Shown in pieces: positions 20,600 to 31,645 of a stretch of 64,000 nt of DNA (positions are counted from its first letter, which is position 1; the number at the start of each line of letters is the position of its first letter). Where the stretch lies: positions 17,626,450-17,690,449 of the forward strand of contig NC_134029.1 in NCBI RefSeq assembly GCF_964204645.1, in the 5' to 3' direction. Under the pieces are notes generated by a model that did no database searches, had not been told where the DNA came from, and saw only the letters and a program-made list of their open reading frames with translations. This DNA is from Tubulanus polymorphus (Eukaryota; Nemertea; Palaeonemertea; Tubulaniformes; Tubulanidae). The translations under genes and the position numbers were made by a program.

Positions 20600-22448
20600 A
20601 ATTGCATTATAATAATCTTATAAAGCATTCCAAGAGGCAGTACTACAATACCAGGATTAGTGATGCAGGGTTCGGATGGAAAAGCTATGCAGAAAGTGTT
20701 TGATGAACTTCTTCTGAAAGATGTTAGTAGAAAGCTGCCAGATAGTGATGATTGGGAAGAACTTGCAAATAGATTTGCAACTTTCTTTGCTGACAAAATT
20801 GAGAGGATTAAACTATCTTTCCCAGACTCGTGTTTGGGTCCTGAAACGATGCATTTCGGAGATTGTGAGTTAGAGGAATTTGAGCCAGTCTTGGAGAAAG
20901 AGCTTGTATCAATAATAGGGTAATCGCCAAGTAAGTCATGTGAGCTTGATGCTTTGCCTACTTGGATGCTGAGAGCCATCCTACCTGCTGTCATTCCTCT
21001 CTATTTGGACATTATTAACAGACCGTTGTTGGAAGGATACGTTCCCGTGTCTATGAAGACTGCGTTGATAACCCCGCTCATTAAAAAACAGAGCTTAGAT
21101 ACTTCCGTTCTCAAAAACTACCGTCCAGTCAGTAACCCCCCGTTTATCTCCAAGGTACTGGAGCGTGTTGACGCTGCTCGTATAACCGCTTATATGGATG
21201 CTAACAATTTACATGATATTTACCAGTCTGCGTACAAAACCTGTCACAGCACCGAGACAGCTCTTGTCAAGGTTCAAAGTGACATTCGTAACATGGTTGA
21301 CGCTGATGGTGCTGCCATACTTGTCCTTTTAGACCTGAGTGCTGCCTTCGATACTGTGGACCATCTCATCCTTGTAAATCGACTTCAGGTAGTGCTCGGT
21401 ATTCGTGGTTCAGCACTTCAGTGGTTAATATCGTACCTTGAGAATCGAACGCATCGTGTCGTTATCAACAGACATTACTCTGATTTCTGCAAAGTTGAGT
21501 ATGGTGTGCCCCAAGGCTCCGTGCTGGGGCCACTATTGTTCCTCATTTATATATTGCCCTTAGTGCAGTTATTTGAGGATAGCAAAGTTTCACGTCATGG
21601 TTTTGCGGACGATGGTCAACTGTATATGGCAATCAAATGCAAATCATTGGACATCAGTAGACAAGTTAATGTTATCGGGCTTACATGTTCTCATGTCAAC
21701 AAGTGGCTTATTGACAATAAGTTGATGTGCAATGTGGATAAGTTCGAGGCAATGTTGTTTGGAACAATGCATATACTGCGTTCAATCAACATACGTAGTA
21801 TTCGCGACTGATGACTTTGAGATTCCGTTATCGAATAAACCTATCCGAAATCTTGGAGTAATTTTTGACCCTCAGCTCAATATGGAGGCACATGTTAGTA
21901 GTGTTGTCTGTGCTACGTCCTATTATCTTAGGGCGATAGGTAGCATCCGGGACTACTTGTCTGATGCGGCTGCGAAACTGTTGATGCAGTCCCTAGTTTT
22001 GTCGAGGATTGACTACTGTAACGCATGCTTGGCAGGATCGTCTTTTTCTTCTCTTCATAGACTGCAATTAATAAAGAACCGTGCCGCTCGTATTGTCACC
22101 AAAACAAAGAAATATGAGCATATAACACCTGTGCTTAGGTCCCTTCACTGGTTGCCTGTGAAACAGCGCAAAGAGTTCAAAGTTATTCTCCTTGTTTTTA
22201 AGTGCCTCCACTTGTTGGCTCCAGTCTACTTGAAAGATCTACTCGTTCAGTACAATCCAGTTCGTGCACTAAGATCATCATCTCAAAATTTACTGTCTCC
22301 AGCCCATTACAACCTAAGTACTTTTAGTGGACGTTCATTTACTGTAGTTGCTGCTTCCCTTTGGAATAACATTGATAACCACCTGCGTAATATTCACGAT
22401 GTCAACCAGTTTAAACGTTCACTAAAAACAAAAATGTCCATACATTGA
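20600..22448 (+). pseudogene. CR1/Jockey-type non-LTR retrotransposon reverse transcriptase, broken
   Basis: Reverse-transcriptase core with NYRPVSNPPFISKVLERV, palm motif A (LVLLDLSAAFDTVDH), motif B (YGVPQGSVLGPLLF) and the catalytic FADDGQLY, then a C-terminal thumb-like region with SRIDYCNACLAG and LHWLPVKQR. The frame from 20660 to about 21790 is interrupted by a TAA at 20921-20923. A frameshift near 21780-21800 moves the rest (to 22448) into another frame. No endonuclease or first ORF is seen upstream, so the copy is 5'-truncated. It lies between the two arms of the large inverted repeat. It cannot code for an intact protein as it stands. Confidence 0.9.
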
Positions 22449-22809
22449 CAAAATCAAATAGTATTATATATAAGTAATATATGAGGCCTGCCTACCTATT
22501 AGTTATAAGGCCTATTCTCCACTCAAATATCTTAGAATTCCATCCTTCCTCAACTATTGAATCCCATCTTTTCCTAATCATAGAGTCTCATTCCTTCTTC
22601 ATGACATTTTCAAGCCAACTCTGACAATTATTGAAGCTGTTGCAATTTCTTCATCAAAAATTGATCAGTCAAGCTACAACTATGAAATATTTCATTGACA
22701 CAAGTTTTGGTGATAATGAAGTGTCTATTATTCGAAAGACAATCATTTTCACTGAACAGCATATATCCTGACAAAAATCATTCAAGACACTCCAACGTTA
22801 GAATCATTA

Positions 22810-23831
22810 ATGTCATGCCCTAGAAGTAAAGAAAATTCAAGAAATTGCCTCAAATATGAGCTTTCATTCGACCGATTCGGTAAAAGGGTTCAAAAGATAT
22901 GGGAAAAAAAGAATTTTTTCAAATAAACGCATATAATGTATGGTTACCATGGTGACAACGTTTAGTTATAATTTACTCGTGAACGAATATGGAATGATTT
23001 TAAAATTTTAAAGAAAAGAGATTAGATATGGTTTTAGATAAACACATCCTCAATTAATCCATTGGTTACGTCAAGAATGTGGACAAATTACGCGATTTTT
23101 CTGCAATTGCAACAATGGTTACCATTGTTGCAATTCAATTGTTAGCAAGACGTAGTAATAAGCGGTCCAATACATGGCCGACGACTTTAGGCAAGTTTGA
23201 GAACATTTCGAATGTCACGAAAGACCCAACGCCCAAAATACCGGTACCTGACGGATGAAGAACGCAGATTTGAATTGCTGTTACCATAGAAACCAATAAA
23301 CAGTTAATCCCGATATTGACCAAGTACATACGAGTTGTAAGTAAGTTTAAAGAAATATCAAAATAATCAACAAAAAACATTAACAACATCACTATTTGAG
23401 CTAATAACCTTTAAAATGAATATTTCATATGAAATTGCTATTTTCAAGTGAATATTACACGATTGTTGCTGCTGTAACTAGGTAACAAATGAATGTATGC
23501 ATAAAATTAACGTTGCGCTATATGCGCTGCAATCCCCCAACTCGGAAAAGGTTTAGATTGTAAAATTACTCCAAACCTAAGATAGGATATTCGAATTATT
23601 TAGCAAAAGTAGTTTAAAGTGTATTTCCTTGACGAATGAAAATGAAGATGTTTTAATTTCAAAATGTCTGACTTTAACGCCCCCTGTAGGCCAAAAAACG
23701 AAAAAATTGTAAAAGGCATCCACCACACATGATAGCCCACATACTCTGCTATCAAATGAGCCCGGATGCCAAGCTGTAACAAAAAATGCCGTGATCGTCG
23801 AATTTTCCATGATTGGCTGGCTGACTACATT
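22810..23831 (-). repeat. Right arm of the ~1.05-kb inverted repeat
   Basis: Inverted partner of 18019-19068 by visual alignment. Identity is high, with scattered substitutions and a small indel near the outer end, where the left arm has an extra 'cttaaaaaactatc'. The outer end is TTGGCTGGCTGACT at about 23818-23831, immediately followed by a piece of repeat family C. Confidence 0.85.
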
Positions 23832-23833
23832 AT

Positions 23834-23905
23834 GAAAGTAAATTCGCCGCAGCAATATTAAGAACCTGTCCAAAATCGGTATTTCGCCGCAGCAATCAAA
23901 AATTT
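23834..23905 (-). repeat. Repeat family C fragment
   Basis: AAATTCGCCGCAGCAATATT, AACCTGTCCAAAATCGGTAT and CGCCGCAGCAATC match, in inverted orientation, the core of the MITE at 63390-63571. Confidence 0.65.
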
Positions 23906-25513
23906 ACTATGTTTTATGATTAAATATATTTTATTTCTTTTTGCTGTGCTTTGTACATAATCAGGCTAGTTTTAGTTTTTGAAAATTCTGAATCACACAG
24001 TCGGTGTGTCTAGGCAACCGCAGTTTGTACTACGTTCCGGTGAACTCTCCATCACCGAAAGGAAATTCTTACAAGACCCAGTTATCAATAATTTTCATTT
24101 GACACTTTCTGAGAAAATTCAAAACTCTTCGTGGGCTGTAAGGGGGTTTACTTGAGTGATCACCAGTGAATTGAAAATGTTTTATCGTTTTAGTTACATT
24201 TTTAGTTAAGTCTTAGTCGAGTTATTTTAACCATTTTCAAAATCTAATTATATTTTGTAGCATAATTTTGAGTCATTTTTCACTGCTGAGTCATCTCAAG
24301 TAAGATTTTAATTTTCATTATTGTGGTTAGCCATGTGACATCCTGCAGGGGGTCCCTGCTGGGTTGCAAAGATGCAAGCTGGACACGCTTCAGAGATTTT
24401 GAGGGAGAAGGATCTTAGCTAAAGACCTCTTGAAATCCCTTTCAAAAATTGAAGTCCAAGTTCCAAGACTTGTGGACCCAAATGGACGTTATCCATTTTC
24501 AAACTTATTATTCAAGTTATGCTTACCAACCAGAACCATTAGCTGGACGAGTTCGAAAAATTTTCGTTCCGGAGTGCAGAAAGTCGACGGTCAACCACTC
24601 GCGCGCGCTCTGCGCTTGACTCAACGGGCGGCCACGCGCGTCACGTCGCAAGGCCGACCTACGCCCGGCTTTACAGCCATTGACACAAAATTACCAATTT
24701 TTTTTAAGCGCCTTCCTAAAAGGGACGTAAAATGTAACTGTGTTCGATTGTTGCAGCCGAGAAAAATGAAATAAACACCATCAGAAAAATAGAAATTGTA
24801 ACCTTTCTAACGATTCGTAAGTTTAGATTTTGTGCCAAAAGAGGGATGGACGACAAGTAATCGCGCTAGAGGTTTTAGTTTAAGAGATGTTGAAATCTGT
24901 CCAACAATGCGGGACCGCCTCAAAATGGCACCTGGTAACTGGAAACTTACCTGAAGCTGACTACTGACGGTGTGTGTGTATTTTTGCATCATTGAATCAT
25001 TAGAATTATAACCTCGGAAGATCATCATCAGCGGCCAGGAAGGTTCGTCAACAGATTCGTGGATTTGTGGTATAATTATATTTATTTTTTTTTTGATTTT
25101 GTTCAATTAATGAATTTAATACGCATTGATTAATTTTAGTAATTTGAAGTAATCGATTAATTTTGTTTCAGTCTTCTATGTCTTCTAATTGATAATTTGA
25201 ATAGTTATTTTTCCTTATTAGTAATAAACTGTAGTATTTCATATCAGTGTTTGTGTTTGCATTTTGCTGTCGGTATCGAGATTTAGGAAATTAAATTTGG
25301 AGAACCCTACCACACGGTGGCCAACAACAAGGTGGCAAGTGTGGGTTACATATAATTCGTCTGTTTATACGTACATTCTCGTTTCATAATTACTGCTGTA
25401 ATGGGATTGATCATTCCAAACACAATATGTGTAATACTGCTAAGCAACGCAATCTATTTATTCATTAAGGTATATGATATTCACGGCAATTTCCGATTCA
25501 TTAGACGGTTTCT
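23906..25513. other. Intergenic stretch left of the transporter gene
   Basis: No gene recognised. A locally GC-rich patch (24585-24670) gives a 114-codon ORF without known motifs and without obvious splice sites. The promoter and any 5' UTR exon of the transporter gene should fall here. Confidence 0.4.
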
Positions 25514-25534
25514 TTGTTTAAAGGAGGCTTTATC

Positions 25535-28500
25535 ATGCCAAATGAACGTTGGATGGTTGTTTTGTCAGCCTTCATTGGTAGCTTCATTGTCGGTGGAGTT
25601 TCGTATTCGTGTAGCATTTTTTATGTAGAATGGTTAGAAACGTTTGACGGCAGCTACGCGTTAACCTCGACTGTTGCTTCACTAAACGTAGGATTATTCT
25701 CTTTGATTGGTGAGTCCTGCAAGCGATAGAGATAATGTGATTGAATTGGTAACGCGTGAGTGATTTACGTGTGAACGCGCTCTCTAACTGCAAATGTCCC
25801 ATTTGACTCGAGCCATTTTCTTAATCGTTCATAATCATTTTCAACATCCACTTTGATTTAACACCGTGGTGTGAATTAAATGATGACCCCTGACCAATCT
25901 CTCCCGAGTCATATGAAGTCTTTCTCAGATGTACAGGCTAACAAAATTGATACCATATTCCTCATTCTGCTCAGCTTGAATGTTGACGCCGCCGGCCGTC
26001 TAATATTATCTATCCTGTGCATTACTTTTTTTTCAAAATTATGATCAAGCTAACCATAACAGACCAGGCAGTTAGAGAAATGAACTGATTTCAAATTTTA
26101 TTGCAGTTTACAAAAATTACTCGGCCGATTAAGAGACACAAGGTATCATTTTATTTCAACCATGGAATTTGTCTGGCCTCCGTAAAAATTCAAATTTCTC
26201 AGCGAAAATCATTGCCACTGTTATTTCTAACGACACACACAGATGCATTTTTATAGATGCTGTCATATGCGTGAGTAGTTATGATGATTAAATTCGTTGA
26301 TCTTCATACCGCCACACACAGCCCTCGATCCCAGCATCTAAAACTAACCTTAATTGAATGTCACTTTCTTAATGTCGGCGATTGCGGCAAGTAAAACTAA
26401 CCTACGACCTCTTTCCCAACGTATGCGATGTCGGCAAGCAAAACTAATCTACCTGGTGCATTAATTTTTTTGTGATAAGTCTCATCGCCCTTACTTTTCC
26501 GCATCGCATACTATACTTGAGCCAAGAACTTACACCCAGTTCTGGCAGTGTGGTTGTCGCTCTACGATCCTAGTGTAACCAATATCAACAAGTAGCCTAT
26601 ATCATTCCTAAAAAGTACATCAGACACCAAGGTTCTTGGTAAACAAGAACAACGCTTTCGCCTATGCTAAAGCCCTGTTTTCGTTACTTTCCTCGTTGAG
26701 AATGACCGGTCGAAAATGAAAACAGTTACTGTCACCTCGTCACCCCTGGGCCCATAATCCAGAAAATCCATTGTCCTTGTAAGGTAGATCGCAAGACCCT
26801 AGCACAATGGAGGGGGTAAATGGTCCACATACAAATGCAATAATCGCTTGTCGTTTTTGTACCCTAACAACAGCCAACTTAGGTTTTGCGAAAACGAAAA
26901 TCATAGGGAAAAACGATCTTTTTGGTTTCGCTCTATTGATCCCTTCACCGGTATAATGCCGCCGTACGGCAAAATCGGCTCGGTTTGCAACGCACACAGT
27001 ATTCTTTCGCGCATCGGACCGGGCGATCAGGCAAAGCTGGGCCAGCTAAACATCAAACATGTTTGATATCGGTACAGAATCCCGGTACCTAGTAATTGTT
27101 TCAGAGGTAGAACATATACCAAAGGTAAAAATACTAGGACCTTGTTACACAGTTGTGAGTTAGAGTTAATTCTGAGTTGAAATTAGTTCATTTTCGATGA
27201 GTTAAATCTTCTGTCACAACTGCGGAACTGGGTCCACCAAAAGTAAAATGGCAGAAGAAAGTGTGCAGAGAATTAAAAGCGAACATGATCAACATTTGGA
27301 CATTGTATTCTTCTTTACACTAGAATGACGACATACTGAAGTTTTTTAAATATTGAACGGCACTGTCTAGATTTACAGTAAACTTCGCCTTACTCCGACA
27401 AACTGGGTCCGGCAAAATTGCTCCGAGGTAAGCGAAGTCAGTGATAGGAAAGATAAGGAAGAAATCACAAAAATGATTTCGCTTTTGTCCGAGTTAGTTG
27501 AAATTGGTCGTCATGTCCGAATAAGATGAAATTTACTGTGTAGCATATTTCCAGATTAACGTTGTGTCTATTAATTCTTTATTTAGATGTTTTTCATTCC
27601 TAATGAGTTCAAAATTATTCGTGTTTGATATCATCCTACGCCGCCACACACTCCTGATCTAACGATGAATTTCATTTTGAATTATAGGTCCCGTTTCGAG
27701 TGTGATCGCGAATCGCGTTGGTTTCAGGTGGTTAATCATTGTGGCCGGTCTTGTTTCATTCACCGGAATGGTCGTATCGAGCTTCGCCACAAATATTTAC
27801 GTATTGATGTTCTCATTTGGGATCTTAACAGGTAAAACACGTGCGCGCGCGCACAAAATAATTGTATGGAAATTGTTGTTCTTTGGGACCATACCTGGTA
27901 ACAATACCAGGGGTATATAATGATATTATTACTCGTAGGTAAAAATACCAGAGGAAAAATACCATATGTTATATACATGTATACGAAGGAAGTAAAGTAA
28001 AAATACGAGGGTTATAATAATAAAATGTTAAATGTTTTGGAACAAAAAACGTTAACCCAGCCAGCTTTCTCATAATTCATTAGGGATTACAGCATTTCAA
28101 ATGGAACAAATTGTTACCTCGGCAAAAATACTCCAAAACTGCATTAGTACACAGCTGGAATTACGCTAAGTTATAAAACTTGCTTAAAGACAACAGCATC
28201 ATAGTTTAAGCATTTGGTGTACTATACTATATATTTGTGAATTAGAACGAACGAAAAAACACGCCACTCCTCTCCCTCCCTCCCAGCTCCCAAATGACAA
28301 TAAGAATTGGCTTTTTGATGACACTTCGTTCCCTTTTGCTTGATTATCGCGTGAGGGTGGGCATATGAGGCAACCAGGATTTTTTCTTTCAATTTAGAAG
28401 TTTGCCACAAAAAAAAGAAGAAAAAACCTCCAGGACACTGTATGTCACCCTTTTTGCTATCGTGAAAACTTTTTCTTACCTTACATGAAATGCTTTATTG

Positions 28501-30765
28501 GTGCTTTGTGAGGATGTAAGTTTATTTTGTAAGACTTTCGATTTATAACATTTTTTCATTCAAACCATATAGCATATTTCAAAATGTGCGATCTCCTTTT
28601 AATCGAGGACGTATAGGAACATCGCGATTAACTTATACCAATGAACCTTTCATATGAACCTATTTCCATATTAGAATTTCACGTTATAAATACAAGGAGA
28701 CGAAGAGTACTTTATAGGTTAACTCATTCATTAGACGCACGAGCTTTCGCTACTAGCGTATAGAAGCCTCGTCGGGTGAATGAGAGCATTCACCAGATGA
28801 ATCTTCTATACACTAGTGGCGAAAGCTCGTGCGTCAGTTAAACTAGTTAACCTATAAAGTACTCTTCGTCTCCTCGTATCTATTCTCCACCCCTCTGCAA
28901 ATTACTTTTATGTTCATTATATTTTGACCGTAATTAGTAGAATTAGAATACAAATAAATTGATCCTTAAAATTGTATTTTTTCTCATTCCATTGATTATG
29001 GATTTTATCTTCTCTGAATAATTGGGGATGTAACCGAGGGGATTTTTACCTACATGCATATAACTGATACGATGTATTTAGGCCATATCCACCTGGGACA
29101 ATTCCCTATTGAAAACCACATGACGGTAAATAAGGGTAAAATGAACCTAGTTTTGCTAAATCATTATGTTAATGACAATTCATGTAAATGGTTGTTTTAG
29201 ATTTTAGGCCCGTATAACTTCACCATGATTACAAAGCTGAAAATTCATTCTGTATTATGAATTCTATTTTGTTCTCCCTCAGGTATTTTCAGTTACTTAG
29301 AATATCCTGGTGCCAGTTTTATAGGTATCTTTAACCCGGGGTTTACTAAATTAAAATTGAATTGAGTTAGCCCCCGGGTTAAAAATAATACCAGTCTATA
29401 AAACCGGGCCCTGGTATTTTCCCCTTTAGTAATAAGAACCTCTTTTTGCCTACATTCGTTCAGAACATTTCCAAAAACTTGTGGCGCTTTTACGGACACT
29501 CTAGTATGATAATCAGTTGGAGGCCACCATTTTCTCTAATAATCCCGTCTATTGTTTCAACCACGAATAGAGTCGATTGGAGTTCTACCACACAATAGTT
29601 CATAAGCCAAATCCCAATTTACTGCGGGGCATCGAATTTAAAATCCCGTTCAATGCTTGGACCCGGTTTAATAGACCGCTATTGCCTTTAAGCTGGGGGC
29701 TAACTAAATTGAAAATGCGGCTAGGTTAGCCCTCGGGCTAAAGGTAATACCAGTCTATAAACATCATATTTCGCAATAGACGCATTAAGAAATATTCTTG
29801 AAGTGTGTCCATTTGTAATCAAGACCGCCTTATTTTACATTTCAGGGATTGGTTACGGGTTAGCCTACACGCCGTTCGCTATCATTCCAGCCACATACTT
29901 TCCGGATAAACCAGCCCTCACGACCGGCCTAGCCATATCAGGAATGGGATTAGGCTCTGCCGTAATGCCCATTATCATTGAAACATTCATCGAGTTGTTC
30001 GGCTGGCGTGGATGTATTCTTATACTGGCCGGAATCAGTTTCAACATCTGCGTATGCGGAGCAATGATCAGACCCTTGGCGAAGACCGATATAGAATCGA
30101 AGAGCAGAATATTCGATTTAAAAATTTTCAGATCATGCCCGTATCTAGTTTTTCTAGCGCACGGTGTATTATTCGCAATGGGTCTATCGATTGTATTCGT
30201 TCATTTAACCGCCCTCGTCGAATACCAGACGCACTGCAGCAAGTTATACGCCAGTCGATTCTTGACTGGTTTCGGTGTTGCAAGTTTCTTGGGACGGATA
30301 TGTCAAGGATTATTTTCTCACTTCACAAACGCCCACATATTTACGCAATTTCTATCGGCTTACACAATCGCCGGTGTATCTCTCGTGCTATTAACGACGA
30401 CCAATTCATTTTGGGTAATGTTCGTATACGCCGGTATTGCAGCTTTCATGATAGCCCCTTACGGCACCTTAAGTCCGGCCATCCTATCAGAATTAATCGG
30501 TCGTAATAAACTCACTTCGGCATACGGTTACTACAATTTAAGCGGTGGAATAGGATTGGTTCTCGGTGCGCCGGTTGCGGGCTGGATTTACTCCGCATCT
30601 CAGGATTACAAATTCTCCTTTTATTTTGCAGGAATTGCTATTGTTTGTTCGGTAATAATTTTAGTTCCAATATGCTGGAGTAGTTTCAGCAAGCGGTTTC
30701 CTAATAACAGGGAGGCTGCCTACCCACTAAGCCCACTTCATTCCAACACGTCAGAAGGCGAATAA
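25535..30765 (+). CDS. Monocarboxylate-transporter-like (SLC16-type MFS) membrane carrier
   Basis: Three exons, 25535-25709, 27688-27831 and 29846-30765, joined in phase 1 both times, give 412 residues. This is a 12-helix major facilitator of the plasma membrane or organelles. SLC16-type sequence: SLNVGLFSLIGPVSSVIANRV, then FRWLIIVAGLV, GIGYGLAYTPFAIIPATYF with ALTTGLAISGMGLGSAVMP (helices 4-5), FGWRGCILILAGI (helix 6), a short central loop, then FGVASFLGRICQGL and YGYYNLSGGIGLVLGAPVAGW in the second half. It differs from classic MCTs at the start: the DGGWGWVV signature before helix 1 reads NERWMVVL, and the loop between helices 6 and 7 is short. The start is the ATG at 25535, followed directly by helix 1. 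The substrate cannot be assigned. AATAAA lies at 30854, 89 nt after the stop. Both introns carry repeats. Confidence 0.9.
25749..25817 (+). repeat. Dispersed repeat, copy 2
   Basis: Matches 11483-11555: TGATTTACGTGTGAACGCGC, CTCTCTAA, TTTGACTCGAGCC. It lies just inside intron 1 of the transporter gene. Confidence 0.55.
26530..26645. repeat. Repeat family B copy in transporter intron 1
   Basis: 'tcgctctacgatcctagtgt' and 'tcagacaccaaggttcttgg' relate to the copies at 5148-5230 and 53283-53322. The rest of this 2-kb intron (25710-27687) shows short ORFs but nothing I recognise. Confidence 0.45.
28691..28879. repeat. Hairpin MITE in transporter intron 2
   Basis: Near-perfect inverted arms. The left arm reads GGAGACGAAGAGTACTTTAT (from 28696) and the right arm its inverse (to 28874). 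Matching continues inward through GTTAAC and GACGCACGAGCTTTCGC...TAG / CTA...GCGAAAGCTCGTGCGTC. The arms are about 80 bp around a short centre with 'gaatgagagcattc'. Confidence 0.8.
29323..29402. repeat. Short palindromic repeat, copy 1
   Basis: TAACCCGGGG...CCCCCGGGTTA forms a stem around 'tttactaaattaaaattg', followed by AATACCAGTCTATAAA. A related unit (GCTAACTAAATTGAAAATG, GGTTAGCCCTCGGGCTAA, AATACCAGTCTATAAA) is at 29690-29762. The motif CTCGGGCTAAATTTC with CCAGTCTATGAAA also occurs near 51950-51985. Confidence 0.55.
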
Positions 30766-30853
30766 ATAACTGAACTTATTTCATCTCACCAGCCTTGGAG
30801 TATTTAAAAGCAAACTCGGGTACATTATTTTTCTTAATTAAAAGACGATTTTG

Positions 30854-30859
30854 AATAAA
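30854..30859 (+). promoter_or_regulatory. Polyadenylation signal of the transporter gene
   Basis: AATAAA, 89 nt after the stop codon at 30763-30765. It is the first canonical hexamer downstream. Confidence 0.5.
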
Positions 30860-31645
30860 TTCATTTTTGAATGATATGGACGTATCATCTTATTCTGTTT
30901 TCATCCCACTTAGGTCATCTTACGAAGGTCAATTTAGGTTTGAATTCTTAGAACTCTAGCGTCTTTATGGTTTGTCATATTGCACAAAAATTTAAGATGT
31001 GCATACTAAGGGAAGAGACGGGTTTTTCGATCAGTCGATTGCTATGTAGTCAGTGGCCATAGTTTCATCAGTTCACATTCGAATGTGATCTGGGCAATGG
31101 TTTTTTAAAGAAAATTTTAACAACTTATACTTCAGTCAGGATATTCGATAATTGTTACCACTGTCATCTAGAACACATTTCACATGGTGTTTTATCTGTA
31201 TTATATACAATGGAGTTCTTTATCAGCAGGTCTATCTTGCGCAACCAATGAACCAGGTTCGGTCCAATTTTTGGGTTGCAGATGTGTCTAGGTTTATCCT
31301 ATAAACCATCTATTAGGCCAATACACCCAGTGTGTCAATACAATAGTACTGAAGAATAATCATAAACAAAATATGCCCATCATTGATATCAATAAATCAC
31401 TTTCATGTGTATAGAATAAATATTCTGATATATTTCATTATTCAGAGAAGTTTAGCACAAGAAGAAAACATTATTATTTCGATGTAAATCATCTCAAGCC
31501 TAAACTTGATTGTAAACAGCATGTTTGAAATTAATAATTCAGGACCCAATTTCACGAAGCAGTATTCGCTAGAATAGAACAATGAAAAAATTAACCGACA
31601 ATACTCCTCTAAACAGATCTGTGTCAGACTTATCCAAATCAAATA
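30860..31645. other. Convergent intergenic region between transporter and LARS1 3' ends
   Basis: No gene. A short piece near 31255-31295 ('ggtccaatttttgggttgcagatgtgtctagg') resembles the tail of family A. The 3' UTRs of both converging genes should lie here. Confidence 0.4.

Noticed and set aside
24430-24774. 114-codon ORF over a GC-rich patch
   Set aside because: No recognisable domain, no splice context, and low-complexity Arg/Thr-rich composition.
29865-30506. Overlapping ORFs on both strands within 29846-30765
   Set aside because: They are shadows of transporter exon 3.
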